Source of the DNA: an uncultured Clostridium sp. | GTDB taxonomy: Bacteria > Bacillota > Clostridia > Lachnospirales > Lachnospiraceae | DNA length: 64,000 nt | Direction: 5' to 3' | Assembly: GCA_947253885.1 (NCBI GenBank) | Contig: CAMYAO010000010.1 | Coordinates: 5,914 to 69,913, forward strand | In this document: positions 54,332 to 63,616 of the stretch, one piece after another | Numbering within the stretch: the stretch's first letter is position 1 | How the letters are laid out: each line of letters starts with the position of its first letter | The notes under the pieces: model-generated | Told to the model about the DNA's origin: nothing | Databases searched by the model: none | The model's input: only the letters and a program-made list of their open reading frames with translations | Made by a program: the position numbers and the translations under genes

Positions 54332-54417
54332 ATAGGGAGAGTTTGTGAGTTTTGATTCATGAAAACGGGCAGATTAACCCTCACATAAAGATTCGACAGA
54401 AGTAAAGGAGGATCAAT

Positions 54418-54552
54418 ATGTTACCAACTATTATTGTAGGCGGAATTTTAGCAGTTATTGTAATTGCAGTAGCAAGAAAAGTCATCAAGGATAAAAAGAA
54501 CGGATGCTCAAGCTGTGGCGGTTCATGTGGTTGCGACAAATCGTGTCATTAA
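54418..54552 (+). CDS. FeoB-associated Cys-rich membrane protein
   Basis: 44 residues: one membrane helix (TIIVGGILAVIVIAVA) followed by a basic stretch and a Cys cluster CSSCGGSCGCDKSC. This matches the short Cys-rich proteins found beside feoB in clostridia, thought to help iron handling. AAAGGAGG precedes the ATG. It lies 86 bases after feoB and is followed by a terminator. Confidence 0.88.
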   Translation: MLPTIIVGGILAVIVIAVARKVIKDKKNGCSSCGGSCGCDKSCH

Positions 54553-54572
54553 TACAAAGTAATTATTAAGAA

Positions 54573-54609
54573 AAGCAGGAATCTTATATTAAGGTTCTTG
54601 CTTTTTTTC
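54573..54609 (+). terminator. Intrinsic terminator ending the feo operon
   Basis: AAGCAGGAATCTT/AAGGTTCTTGCTT arms (54573-54585/54591-54603) followed by T residues. Confidence 0.85.
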
Positions 54610-54691
54610 TGCTTACAGACTTAAAATTATATGGGATAGCATTATTTTATAAAATGTGATACAATTAAATTGCACGCGAAAGGACAAGAGG

Positions 54692-55741
54692 ATGAAAGAG
54701 AAAATAGATATCAGTTTTTATACAGATTTTGCTGTTGAAAAAACTATGGAGTTATTGTCTATTGACAGCCCGTCAGGATATACTCGTGAGGCGGCAGAAT
54801 ATGTATTAAAAGAATTTCAGGCAATGGGTTTTCAGGCAGAGTTGACTACAAAGGGCGGAGTTTTAGTTTCCCTTGGCGGAATAGATAGGGAAAATGGGAT
54901 TTTGCTGGAAGCACATACAGATACACTTGGAGCTATGGTTGCAGAGATCAAGAGTAACGGACATTTGCGTCTGACGCCTCTCGGTGGTTTGAATGCCAAC
55001 AATGTGGAAGGTGAAAATGTGCGAATTATTACAAGGCTGGATGGGGTATATGAAGGAACTGTGCAGTTGGAAAATCCTTCTATTCATGTGAACGGAAAAT
55101 ACGATGAGATTGGAAGAAACTTTGATACAGTGGAAGTTGTCATTGATGAACCGGTAAAGACGGATAAAGAAGTGAAGGAACTTGGGATTGAAGTAGGAGA
55201 TATTGTATGTCCGGATCCGAGATCACGTGTTACCTCTTCCGGATATATCAAGAGTCGTTTTTTGGATGATAAACTCAGTGTGGGAATCCTTCTTTCCTAT
55301 GCGAAGTATCTGAAGGATTACAATATTGTATTAGAGAGAGCTGCTTATGCACACATTACAGTATATGAAGAAGTGGGACACGGTGGCTGTGCTTCCGTAC
55401 CGACAGGTGTAACAGAGGCAATTTCAGTAGATATGGGTTGCGTTGGAGAAGGGCTCGGCTGCAGTGAGCATGAAGTTTCGATTTGTGCAAAAGACAGTCA
55501 CGGACCATATGCGTACGAGGTGGTAGACGGTTTGGTAAAAGCGGCAAAAGAAATGAATGCGGCTTATAAGATTGATGTATATCCCCACTATGGATCTGAT
55601 GTGGAGGCAACACTGTCGGCAGGCTATGATATCAGGCACGGTCTGATCGGTGCCGGAGTTTTTGCATCTCACGGATATGAGAGAAGTCACAAAGACGGAG
55701 TAGCAAATACGTTAAAGGTATTGATTGGATACATTGGCTAG
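54692..55741 (+). CDS. M42-family metallo-aminopeptidase
   Basis: 349 residues. Binuclear zinc-site motifs occur in order: EAHTDTLGAMV (His/Asp), DDKLSVGILL (bridging Asp), YEEVGHGG (catalytic Glu and ligand Glu), SVDMGCVG and SHGYERSHKDG (His). M42 enzymes form dodecameric aminopeptidases in the cytoplasm. ATG 54692 with AAGAGG is preferred over the extended frame from 54656. Confidence 0.88.
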   Translation: MKEKIDISFYTDFAVEKTMELLSIDSPSGYTREAAEYVLKEFQAMGFQAELTTKGGVLVSLGGIDRENGILLEAHTDTLGAMVAEIKSNGHLRLTPLGGLNANNVEGENVRIITRLDGVYEGTVQLENPSIHVNGKYDEIGRNFDTVEVVIDEPVKTDKEVKELGIEVGDIVCPDPRSRVTSSGYIKSRFLDDKLSVGILLSYAKYLKDYNIVLERAAYAHITVYEEVGHGGCASVPTGVTEAISVDMGCVGEGLGCSEHEVSICAKDSHGPYAYEVVDGLVKAAKEMNAAYKIDVYPHYGSDVEATLSAGYDIRHGLIGAGVFASHGYERSHKDGVANTLKVLIGYIG

Positions 55742-55755
55742 AGAAAGGCTGAGAA

Positions 55756-56937
55756 ATGGATAAAAGAGAAGTGATCGGTGAGATAGAATCTTTTTTACGT
55801 TCAGGGGAGAAAGCGCAGAAAAAACGTCTGATCGGTGTAGAAGTAGAGCATTTTATTATAAATAATGACACGAAAAAGGCAGTACCGTATTTAGGAAAAG
55901 GTGGGATCGAGGAGTTATTGCAGGAGCTTTCCGAACAGGCGATCCATACTAAAATGGAGAATCAGCATATATTGGGACTGGAGTTTGAGAACTATGAGAT
56001 TACTCTTGAGCCGGGAGCGCAGATAGAAATCAGTATGCATCCGATGCATAGCCTGCAGGAGGTGGAACGGGTGTATGCGGAATTTCGAATCATGCTGGAG
56101 GAAGCGCTAAAAAAACGGAATGCACATGCGGAGACAGTAGGATATTTACCTTATGGAAGTGTAGAAGAAATAGAGATTATTCCGGGAAACCGTTATCATG
56201 CCCTTCATGCCCTGTATCAGAAGACCGGTACTATGGGCAGGAATATGATGAGAGGAACTGCTTCCGTTCAGTTTTCTGTAGATTATTACAGTGAGCAGGA
56301 TTTTAGAAATAAATATCGTCTCGCCTACCTGCTTTCTCCCGCTTTATCTCTGTTATCATTTAACAGCCTGGTTTTTGAGGCAAAGAAAAATACACATTAT
56401 TTATTGAAAAATTACATTTGGGCACATACGGATCCGGCAAGAACCGGGATTATTCCGACCATATTTGAGGAGGATTTCGGGTATCGCAGTTATGCTGAAT
56501 ATGCCTGTTCCACCCCTTTGTACTATGAGACAGAGGAGCTAAAGGAGATGGACGCCTATCTGGCGGAGACGTATCCTCATGTAAGAACGAGAGGCAACTG
56601 TCTGGAACTGCGTTTTGCAGACAGTATGCCGATAAAATATGCTCTGTCTTATGTTGCATTTGTTTTGGGACTGATTGAATCAGAAGAGGAAATTTTGTCT
56701 TTATTGAAAGAATTACCGTATACGATTTCTGATATTGAATATGCAAACGAACAGGTAGATCGCTACGGTTACCGGGCGATGGTTTACGGTCAGAATATCG
56801 GAGATTTATTGGAACACTTATTGGAAATCAGCAGACAGAATCTTCCGAAGGAACATCTGATTTATCTGAGAGAGGCAGAACGGTTGATAAGGGAACGGAA
56901 AACGATTCCGGAAATAGAAAGTGAGTTGCTATGTTAG
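55756..56937 (+). CDS. Glutamate-cysteine ligase-family protein (GCS2 type)
   Basis: 393 residues. Family pattern: LIGVEVEHFIIN near 25-36 (ATP/Mg-binding Glu), a FENYEITLEPGAQIEISMHP core, MMRGTASVQFSVDY, and LRFADSMP. These enzymes join the gamma-carboxyl of Glu to Cys (or another amine), the first step to glutathione-like thiols. The neighbouring ATP-grasp gene overlaps it by 7 bases, so the two ligases probably act in sequence. Confidence 0.87.
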   Translation: MDKREVIGEIESFLRSGEKAQKKRLIGVEVEHFIINNDTKKAVPYLGKGGIEELLQELSEQAIHTKMENQHILGLEFENYEITLEPGAQIEISMHPMHSLQEVERVYAEFRIMLEEALKKRNAHAETVGYLPYGSVEEIEIIPGNRYHALHALYQKTGTMGRNMMRGTASVQFSVDYYSEQDFRNKYRLAYLLSPALSLLSFNSLVFEAKKNTHYLLKNYIWAHTDPARTGIIPTIFEEDFGYRSYAEYACSTPLYYETEELKEMDAYLAETYPHVRTRGNCLELRFADSMPIKYALSYVAFVLGLIESEEEILSLLKELPYTISDIEYANEQVDRYGYRAMVYGQNIGDLLEHLLEISRQNLPKEHLIYLREAERLIRERKTIPEIESELLC

Positions 56938-58241
56938 AACAAAAATGGAAAGAAGAGATTGAGTCTGATTTTGAGTTGTATCGCAAGAGTGCAAAAAAAC
57001 AACAGGAATTTTTAAACAACAGTTCTTTTTGCAGTAAAGGAGATACCTTAGAGGTAACATATATTCCAAAAATTTACAGTCAAAAGACGAAACAGCAGTT
57101 TGAGGAAATTATCACCACTACTTACGGGATTTTTGATAAGATGATTCATCACTATCTGGAGTCTGCCTCCTATCGTGCAAAGTTCGGTTTTCCGAAGGAA
57201 ATTGAAGAGCTGATTCTGGTACCGAACGGATATGACTGTAATCTTCCGGTAGCACGCTTTGATATTTTCTATCATGAAAAGGATCAAAGCTTCGGCTATT
57301 GTGAGATTAATGCAGACGGTGCGGGAGCAATGAACCGTCAGGTCGATTTGAATCGTTCTCTGAAATATAATGAAGTCTATCAGAAGCTGTCACAGGAACA
57401 TCAGATTACTTTTTATGATCCGATCGAGCACTGCATCAATGCATTGCTAAACATATATGCTACATATAAGGATAGAAAAGAGAATCCGGGGATTGCAATA
57501 ATAGACTTTGTGTATGAGGGGTCTTCTCTGGTGGAATGGGAGGAGTTTGCAAAGAGGTTTCAAAAGAGGGGCTATCAGGCACAGGTAGTGGATATTCGGC
57601 AGCTTCGTTATGAAAACGGAATACTGTCGGCGCCGGACGGAATGGAGATAGATCTTATCTATCGTCGTGCAGTTACAACGGATATTATCGACCATTTTGC
57701 TGAGGTTCAGCCGTTTATACAGGCGGTAAAGGATCAGGCGGTTTGTCTTATGGGGTCTTTCCGGACTCAGATTGTACATAACAAGATGTTATCTGTTTTG
57801 TTGGGAGATGAAGAGACACTGTCACTGCTGACCGATGAGGAGAGAGCATTTGTAAAACTTCACTTTCCATATACAGCTCCTTTAAAAGAAGAGGATCTTG
57901 CCGAGTATATAGATACAAAAGATCGTTGGATCTTAAAACCGCAGGATGAATATTGTTGCAGCGGAATTTTTGTAGGATCTGATCTGACACGGCAAGAATG
58001 GGAAACAGCATTAAAAACCTGTGCAAAGCAGACCTATATTATACAGGAAATGTATGAATATGAGCATACACCGAATATTGACTTTGAGGAAGAAGAACCG
58101 AGGTTCGGAATCTATATCAATATGACGGGGATGTATGTATTCGGAGGAAAGTTCGGAGGGATTTTCCATAGACAGGCACTTGGGAATGCAATTATTTCAG
58201 AGGTAAATGAACGCTCTCTGCCGACTGTTTTTATTGATTAA
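56931..58241 (+). CDS. Glutathionylspermidine-synthase-like ATP-grasp ligase
   Basis: 436 residues. ATP-grasp signatures of the glutathionylspermidine synthase/circularly permuted group: FGYCEINADGAGAMNRQVD near 120-138 and a C-terminal DRWILKPQDEYCCSGIFVG segment with a later IYINMTGMYVFGGKFGG. It would ligate an amine or amino acid to a carboxylate using ATP. Coupled to the Glu-Cys ligase gene, a product made from gamma-Glu-Cys is likely; its identity is unknown. Confidence 0.82.
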   Translation: MLEQKWKEEIESDFELYRKSAKKQQEFLNNSSFCSKGDTLEVTYIPKIYSQKTKQQFEEIITTTYGIFDKMIHHYLESASYRAKFGFPKEIEELILVPNGYDCNLPVARFDIFYHEKDQSFGYCEINADGAGAMNRQVDLNRSLKYNEVYQKLSQEHQITFYDPIEHCINALLNIYATYKDRKENPGIAIIDFVYEGSSLVEWEEFAKRFQKRGYQAQVVDIRQLRYENGILSAPDGMEIDLIYRRAVTTDIIDHFAEVQPFIQAVKDQAVCLMGSFRTQIVHNKMLSVLLGDEETLSLLTDEERAFVKLHFPYTAPLKEEDLAEYIDTKDRWILKPQDEYCCSGIFVGSDLTRQEWETALKTCAKQTYIIQEMYEYEHTPNIDFEEEEPRFGIYINMTGMYVFGGKFGGIFHRQALGNAIISEVNERSLPTVFID

Positions 58242-58245
58242 TTTG

Positions 58246-58283
58246 AAAATCTCTGTCAGGTAACACTGAGAGAGATTTTTTTT
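58246..58283 (+). terminator. Intrinsic terminator after the ligase pair
   Basis: AAATCTCT/AGAGATTT arms (58247-58254/58271-58278) followed by a long T run. Confidence 0.8.
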
Positions 58284-58338
58284 ACTCAATACATAACTTT
58301 TTTATTATATATAAAATAATAAAAATGTAATTTAAGTA

Positions 58339-58368
58339 TTGACAATAAGGGGGAAAGACTACTACAAT
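58339..58368 (+). promoter_or_regulatory. Sigma-A promoter of the ABC importer operon
   Basis: TTGACA (58339-58344), 18 bases, TACAAT (58363-58368); 37 bases before the substrate-binding protein ATG. Confidence 0.75.
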
Positions 58369-58405
58369 CAATAGTAAAATAAAACTAGATAAAGGGGTCA
58401 AATCA

Positions 58406-59371
58406 ATGAAAAGAAAAATACTTGCATTAGCTTTAACCGGAATAATGGTAGTCAGTCTCGGAGCCTGTGGAGGTAAAAAAACCGGAGATGGCAGTTCTAA
58501 AACTTATAAAGTGGGCGTGATCCAGCTGATTGAGCATGAATCTCTGGATGCGGCTACAAAAGGGTTTAAAGACGAGCTGAAGAAAAAGTTTGGTGATAGA
58601 GTACAGATTGAAGTGAAGAATGCACAGGGAGAAGCGGCAACCAATGCAACGATTGCAAACGGCTATGTTTCAGATGGAAAGGATCTGATCCTGGCAAACG
58701 GAACGGCTTCTCTTCAGGCGGCTATGAGTGCGACCGGAGATATTCCGGTATTGGGTACTGCCATTACAGATTACGGAACAGTTTTAAATACAAAAAACTT
58801 TAAGGGGACGACGGGGATTAATGTGTCGGGAACTTCCGATCTTGCACCGATTGATCAGTTGGAGGATATTATGAGAACGATAGTTCCGAAGGCAAAAAAG
58901 ATCGGAATTATCTATTGTTCTGCAGAGCCGAATTCAAAGTATCAGGTAAAGCAGATGGAAGCGGAGTTGCAGAAAGACGGTTTGAGTTATAAAGAGTACA
59001 CCGTAGCAGATGCCAATGATGTTCAGTCGGTAGCTACCAAGGCATGTCAGGAATCAGATGCATTGTATGTTCCGACCGATAATGTGATGGCGGCAAATGC
59101 AACCGTATTGAAAAATGTGGTGGTACCTGCCAAGAAACCGTTATTTGCAGGGGACAAAGGAATCTGCAGTGCAGGAGTTGCCACTTTGTCTATTGATTAC
59201 TATAAGCTGGGACAGCTGACAGCAGATCAGGCTCATGAGATTCTGGTAAACAAAAAGGATGTCAAGAGCATGAAGATTGCATCGGATACTGCTCCGAAGA
59301 AGCTTTATAATGCGGAAATCTGTAAAGCAATCGGAATCAAGATTCCAAAGGGATTTACTCCATTAAAATAG
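58406..59371 (+). CDS. ABC importer substrate-binding lipoprotein (TrpX type)
   Basis: 321 residues. A lipoprotein signal ends in SLGAC (Cys about 21). The body has the ABC_sub_bind pattern (VGVIQLIEHESLDAATKGF, ANGTASLQAAMSATGDIPVLGTAITDY, YVPTDNVMAANA). Homologues bind tryptophan or tyrosine and work with a permease and ATPase like the next two genes. No T-box was recognised upstream, so the ligand stays open. Confidence 0.87.
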   Translation: MKRKILALALTGIMVVSLGACGGKKTGDGSSKTYKVGVIQLIEHESLDAATKGFKDELKKKFGDRVQIEVKNAQGEAATNATIANGYVSDGKDLILANGTASLQAAMSATGDIPVLGTAITDYGTVLNTKNFKGTTGINVSGTSDLAPIDQLEDIMRTIVPKAKKIGIIYCSAEPNSKYQVKQMEAELQKDGLSYKEYTVADANDVQSVATKACQESDALYVPTDNVMAANATVLKNVVVPAKKPLFAGDKGICSAGVATLSIDYYKLGQLTADQAHEILVNKKDVKSMKIASDTAPKKLYNAEICKAIGIKIPKGFTPLK

Positions 59372-59389
59372 AAAAGAGGAAAATAAATT

Positions 59390-60328
59390 ATGGATTTTGC
59401 AATGTATTTTGCATCTTTAGATCCGACCACATTGCTTCGGGCTTTGCCGGGAGCGGTTTCTCAGGGATTGATTTGGGGAATTGTCGGATTGGGAGTTTAT
59501 ATTACCTACAAGGTATTGAATTTACCGGATTTGACAATTGACGGAACACTGGCAACCGGAGGCGCGATTGCGGCTGTGACTATCTTATCGGGAGGACCGG
59601 TCTGGTTGTCATTATTATTGGCAGTGATAGGCGGAATGGGTGCCGGATTACTGACCGGATTTTTTCATACCGTTTTGGGCATTCCGGATATTTTGGCAGG
59701 AATTTTATCCCAAATAGCACTGTACTCCATTAATTTGAATATAATGGGAATGTCCAATAAGGCTATTCCGATTCACTTGTACAAGTTAATTGTTTCGATT
59801 CGTTATATTCCGAAAACCATTTTAGTGACAATCCTCTTTTTAGTTGTGATGATGTGTGCAATTTATTGGTTTATGGGAACTGAGATTGGATTCGGTCTTC
59901 GTTCTACCGGATGTAATCAAAATATGACAAGAGCGCAGGGAATTAATACGAAAAGAGCGATTGTAATCGGCTTGGTGATCTCAAACGGATTGGTCGGACT
60001 GGCAGGTGCTCTTTATGCGCAGTATCAGGGAAATGCCGATGTGAATATGGGACGAGGTGCCATTGTAATCGGCTTGGCAGCTGTCATTATCGGACTGGTA
60101 TTGGGAGAATCTATCTTCGGCAAGAAGCTCAATTTTATGGGAAGAATGGCATTTGTTGTGCTTGGTGCAATTATTTACTATGTAGTAATTCAGGTTGTAT
60201 TGTGGCTGGGACTGCCGTCAGATGATCTGAAGCTCTTTTCTGCAATTGTCGTGGCAATTTTCCTGGCAATTCCATATCTGACAGGAAAAAGAAAAGCTTC
60301 ATTTCGTAAGGCAAAGGGAGGAAAGTAG
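59390..60328 (+). CDS. ABC importer permease (TrpY type)
   Basis: 312 residues with about nine membrane helices. The pattern (GLIWGIVGLGVYITYKVLNLPDLTIDG; GFGLRSTGCNQNMTRAQGIN; GLVGLAGALYAQYQGNADVNMG) matches the BPD_transp_2 permeases of TrpXYZ systems. The coupling region is the TRAQGIN loop. It lies 18 bases after the binding protein and abuts the ATPase gene. Confidence 0.9.
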   Translation: MDFAMYFASLDPTTLLRALPGAVSQGLIWGIVGLGVYITYKVLNLPDLTIDGTLATGGAIAAVTILSGGPVWLSLLLAVIGGMGAGLLTGFFHTVLGIPDILAGILSQIALYSINLNIMGMSNKAIPIHLYKLIVSIRYIPKTILVTILFLVVMMCAIYWFMGTEIGFGLRSTGCNQNMTRAQGINTKRAIVIGLVISNGLVGLAGALYAQYQGNADVNMGRGAIVIGLAAVIIGLVLGESIFGKKLNFMGRMAFVVLGAIIYYVVIQVVLWLGLPSDDLKLFSAIVVAIFLAIPYLTGKRKASFRKAKGGK

Positions 60329-61123
60329 ATGTTAGAAATAAAAGATGTCCACAAGACCTTCAATCTTGGTACAATTAATGAAAAGAAAGCATTGACCGGT
60401 TTAAATTTAACTTTAAATGAGGGAGATTTTGTGACGGTTATCGGAGGAAACGGAGCCGGAAAATCCACAATGCTGAATATGATTGCCGGTGTTTATCCCG
60501 TAGATAAAGGCTCGATTGTAGTAGATGGCAGAGATATTACCGGAGAACCGGATTATAAGCGAGCCAAATATCTGGGACGTGTATTTCAGGATCCTATGAT
60601 GGGAACGGCGGCAGACATGGAATTACAGGAAAATCTGGCAATGGCATATCGCAGAGGAAAAAGAAGAACACTGCGATGGGGAATTACCGGAAAAGAAAAG
60701 GCAATGTATCGGGACAAACTTACCCAGCTGGATCTGGGATTGGAAAATCGTATGTCCACTAAGATCGGGTTACTGTCAGGTGGTCAAAGACAGGCAATTA
60801 CGTTATTGATGGCTACGTTACAGCATCCGAAAGTACTATTGCTGGATGAACATACTGCAGCATTAGATCCGAAGACGGCTTCCAAAGTATTGGATCTGAC
60901 TGATCGTATTATAAAAGAGGGAAACCTGACGGCATTGATGGTTACCCACAATATGAAGGATGCGCTAAAGCATGGAAATCGTTTGATCATGATGGATGCG
61001 GGAAAGGTCATTTTTGATGTTTCGGGAGAAGAAAAGCAAAAACTGACTGTAGCAGATTTACTCCGGAAATTTGAAGAGGTCAGCGGCGGTGAATTGGCAA
61101 ACGACAGAATGTTGTTGAGTTAA
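60329..61123 (+). CDS. ABC importer ATP-binding protein (TrpZ type)
   Basis: 264 residues. Walker A GGNGAGKST (about 38-46), signature LLSGGQRQA, Walker B VLLLDEHTAALDP, and a switch His in MVTHNMKDALKHG. The Q-loop reads VFQDPMMGTA. It completes a three-gene amino-acid-type uptake system. Confidence 0.92.
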   Translation: MLEIKDVHKTFNLGTINEKKALTGLNLTLNEGDFVTVIGGNGAGKSTMLNMIAGVYPVDKGSIVVDGRDITGEPDYKRAKYLGRVFQDPMMGTAADMELQENLAMAYRRGKRRTLRWGITGKEKAMYRDKLTQLDLGLENRMSTKIGLLSGGQRQAITLLMATLQHPKVLLLDEHTAALDPKTASKVLDLTDRIIKEGNLTALMVTHNMKDALKHGNRLIMMDAGKVIFDVSGEEKQKLTVADLLRKFEEVSGGELANDRMLLS

Positions 61124-61127
61124 CTTA

Positions 61128-61166
61128 AAAAAACGGATGGTATTGTAAAGGTACCATCCGTTTTTA
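61128..61166 (+). terminator. Terminator, possibly bidirectional
   Basis: A 12-bp stem AAACGGATGGTA/TACCATCCGTTT (61131-61142/61152-61163) is flanked by A and T runs between convergent genes, so it can stop transcription from both sides. Confidence 0.9.
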
Positions 61167-61168
61167 TA

Positions 61169-62062
61169 TTAGTCATAAATTGCATGAGAGAGAAGAAAGT
61201 CCATTGTTTTCTGAAGCAGAATAGACTCTCGGACAGAGATCAAATCTTCTTCGGTCAGTGGGTCTGTATTCAGTTCGGATAAAGCGGATGCAAACTCTTC
61301 TTCCGCGACATTTATATGTTCCAGCCGAGCGATTTCATACAACAGTGTTTCTCTTTGAAGGATGGAGATTGCCTCAACTTCATATTTTTCTAGCAGTGCC
61401 TGTTCGGTTTGACCTGTTTTTCGGCAGTATTCGGAAAAATCCATGTGACAAGCGCGTATTTCATATAAAAAATCTTCAAACAGCTCCTGAGTAATCAGCT
61501 CTTTTAATTCCGTGTCGACCGGAATATCAGAGTTCTTAAGGATGGCTTCCAGTAAAGTTTCCTCAAGTTGCTCCGCACATTCTTCCTCTTTGAGTTCTCG
61601 AAGCTGTTCTGCAATAGAATCACGCAATTCCTGAATCGTGGAATAAGAAGAAACGTCTTTTGCAAATTCATCATCTAAAGGTGGAAGTTCTAATATACCG
61701 TGTCGGATAATGTGAATATGGAACAGAAGCTTTTTTCCGGCATAGGATGAATTCGGATAGTCGGAAGAAAAGGTAAGCTCTTGTGAAAAGGTATCGCCGG
61801 TTCGATGACCGAGAAAAATAGTCTCAAATCCTGTCAGAAAGCGATTATCTCCGACAGTGAGGGAGACATTGCGAAAAGATTTTCCGGAAGAGACCTGAAA
61901 ATCTATTGTAATCCGATCACCTGTCTGAATCTCTCGCGTATCGACGGTTGAAAAGAGGCTGTTGTGTTGTTGCTTTTTTTTAAGAACCTGTTCAATTTGT
62001 TTTTCGGATATCCGAATTAATGGTTTTTTTATATGAATATTTTTATAGTTTCCAAGCTTCAT
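61169..62062 (-). CDS. Trigger-factor-like chaperone without ribosome-binding domain
   Basis: 297 residues. The first 120 residues are an FKBP-like PPIase domain as found in trigger factor (VDTREIQTGDRITIDFQV, GFETIFLGHRTGDTFSQELTF). The remainder is the helical chaperone arms (LDDEFAKDVSSYSTIQELRDSI through the C-terminus). Normal trigger factor is about 430 residues and starts with a ribosome-docking domain with GFRxGK, which is absent here. It may act on proteins off the ribosome. AAGGAGC precedes the start; DegV lies 10 bases upstream. Confidence 0.85.
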   Translation of the reverse strand: MKLGNYKNIHIKKPLIRISEKQIEQVLKKKQQHNSLFSTVDTREIQTGDRITIDFQVSSGKSFRNVSLTVGDNRFLTGFETIFLGHRTGDTFSQELTFSSDYPNSSYAGKKLLFHIHIIRHGILELPPLDDEFAKDVSSYSTIQELRDSIAEQLRELKEEECAEQLEETLLEAILKNSDIPVDTELKELITQELFEDFLYEIRACHMDFSEYCRKTGQTEQALLEKYEVEAISILQRETLLYEIARLEHINVAEEEFASALSELNTDPLTEEDLISVRESILLQKTMDFLLSHAIYD

Positions 62063-62072
62063 TGTCAGCTCC

Positions 62073-62930
62073 TTACAGTTTTGTACCTGCTAATCCGACA
62101 GCACCCTGTCCTCCATGACAAGTAATCGTACATCCGGTCATCACATATTCTGTATGAAGAAATCCCATTTCAAGAGCAATCTCACGCATTTGCTTCAGTG
62201 TATCTTCTGCAAGTCCTTTGGAATACATAAGATAGAGGCAGTCTTTTTTTAATTGATAACGATTGACAAAATCTTCCATAAATTTTCGCAGAATTTTGGA
62301 AATAGAACCACGGAATTTTTTGGCGGCAATCAATTGTCCGTCCTCTATAATAATAAGTGGCTTTAATTGCAAAAGAGTAGCTCCAAGATAGGCGGCATTG
62401 GATACACGTCCGCCGGCTTTTAAATATTCTAAAGTACCGGGGATAAAGTGACAAATGACTTTATCTGCCATAGCTTGAAGTTCTGTCGCAAATGCCTCAT
62501 AATCTGTAACATGTTCCTTTTTTTCCTGAATCCTCTGATACACATTGGAGATATGGGCAGTACATCCGCCGGAAACACTTTTTGTATCAATCAGATAGAT
62601 ATCATCAAAGTGTTCAATTGCAATTTTTGCATTTTGATAGGTAGAAGATGCCTTGGAAGAGTACGCCAGATGATAAATGACACAGTCCGGATGCTCTGTC
62701 CGGATTTTCTGAAACAGCTCATCATATTCATTGACATTGACAGCGGAGGTAGTAGGTACCTTTTTTGTCTGTTCAAAATATGTATAAATGTTGTCGATCG
62801 GAAATGCACCGTCATCATAAGATACATCATTCATAATGACATGCATCGGGGCAACATAGACACTGAATTGTTCGATTAGAGAGTGTGGTAAATCCGAGCC
62901 GCTCTCTGTAGAAATAATAATTTCTCTCAT
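62073..62930 (-). CDS. DegV-family fatty-acid-binding protein
   Basis: 285 residues with the DegV pattern (IISTESGSDLPHSLIEQFSVYVAP, VPTTSAVNVNEYDELF, IYLIDTKSVSGG, YLKAGGRVSNAAYLGATLLQLKPLI and the C-terminal GCTITCHGGQGAVGLA). DegV/FakB proteins bind fatty acids for FakA-dependent phosphorylation. No FakA is present in the window. Translated with the downstream trigger-factor-like gene. Confidence 0.92.
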   Translation of the reverse strand: MREIIISTESGSDLPHSLIEQFSVYVAPMHVIMNDVSYDDGAFPIDNIYTYFEQTKKVPTTSAVNVNEYDELFQKIRTEHPDCVIYHLAYSSKASSTYQNAKIAIEHFDDIYLIDTKSVSGGCTAHISNVYQRIQEKKEHVTDYEAFATELQAMADKVICHFIPGTLEYLKAGGRVSNAAYLGATLLQLKPLIIIEDGQLIAAKKFRGSISKILRKFMEDFVNRYQLKKDCLYLMYSKGLAEDTLKQMREIALEMGFLHTEYVMTGCTITCHGGQGAVGLAGTKL

Positions 62931-62960
62931 AATAATTTCCCCTTTTTATATCTTACTTTT

Positions 62961-62989
62961 ATTTTGACTGATAATGAAAAGGGTGTCAA
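62961..62989 (-). promoter_or_regulatory. Promoter of the degV operon
   Basis: On the - strand, TTGACA (62989-62984), 17 bases, CAAAAT (62966-62961), about 30 bases before the DegV start. Confidence 0.6.
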
Positions 62990-63085
62990 TGATTCTTACA
63001 CAAAATTCTTACATTTCCTAAACAACTTTGCCACAAATCAAGGATATGATACCTTCATACCATTAATACAAGGAGGTAAAACATT

Positions 63086-63540
63086 ATGAAACTGAAAAAC
63101 AATTAGCAACAGCCGGTATTGTGGCAATGACTGCCATGTCAACGATTGGAACAGGCGTCGCATTTGCATCTACAACGGGAACCTCTACATCGTATGGAAA
63201 GGTAGTCAGTGTAAGCGGTCGGAAACTTACTTATAGTATGGCATCTTTGAAAAAAATGAAGAAGCCGAACGGAAAGTCTAAAAACAGAAAAATCGGAAAA
63301 CCAAAAGATCAGAAGATGAAAAAGAAACCACCAAAAATGAATGATAGCAAAAAGGTAACTGTTACTGTTCGCAGTTCTATTCGATTGAATAATATAAAGA
63401 AAGGATCTTATATTACAATTCAAAAAAAGAACGGAAGTATTATAAGTATCGTGAAAGGAATTCGTCCGGAAATGCCGGGAAAACCATTAAAAAAGAAGAT
63501 CAATAAAACAAATAAGAAATTAACAGCAGCAGCTTCTTAG
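63086..63540 (+). CDS. Secreted Lys-rich small protein with frameshifted signal peptide
   Basis: AGGAGGT precedes ATG 63086, but that frame stops after six codons (TAG 63101-63103). One extra A in the A5 run 63095-63099 would give a normal signal peptide, MKLKKQLATAGIVAMTAMS...VAFAS, running into the open frame that ends at 63540. The mature part has two beta-like segments (SYGKVVSVSGRKLTYSM; KVTVTVRSSIRLNNIKKGSYI) around a very basic Lys/Pro linker, resembling the small-barrel DUF5666 type. As read it can start only at GTG 63121. Function unknown. Confidence 0.6.
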
Positions 63541-63551
63541 CAAAAAAATTG

Positions 63552-63580
63552 AACTCCGGCAATTTGCCGGAGTTGTTTTC
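63552..63580 (+). terminator. Intrinsic terminator after the Lys-rich protein
   Basis: A perfect 10-bp stem AACTCCGGCA/TGCCGGAGTT (63552-63561/63565-63574) followed by GTTTTC. Confidence 0.88.
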
Positions 63581-63616
63581 ATGATTTTGCAGAAAGGTGC
63601 AATATGTTTTTGGATA

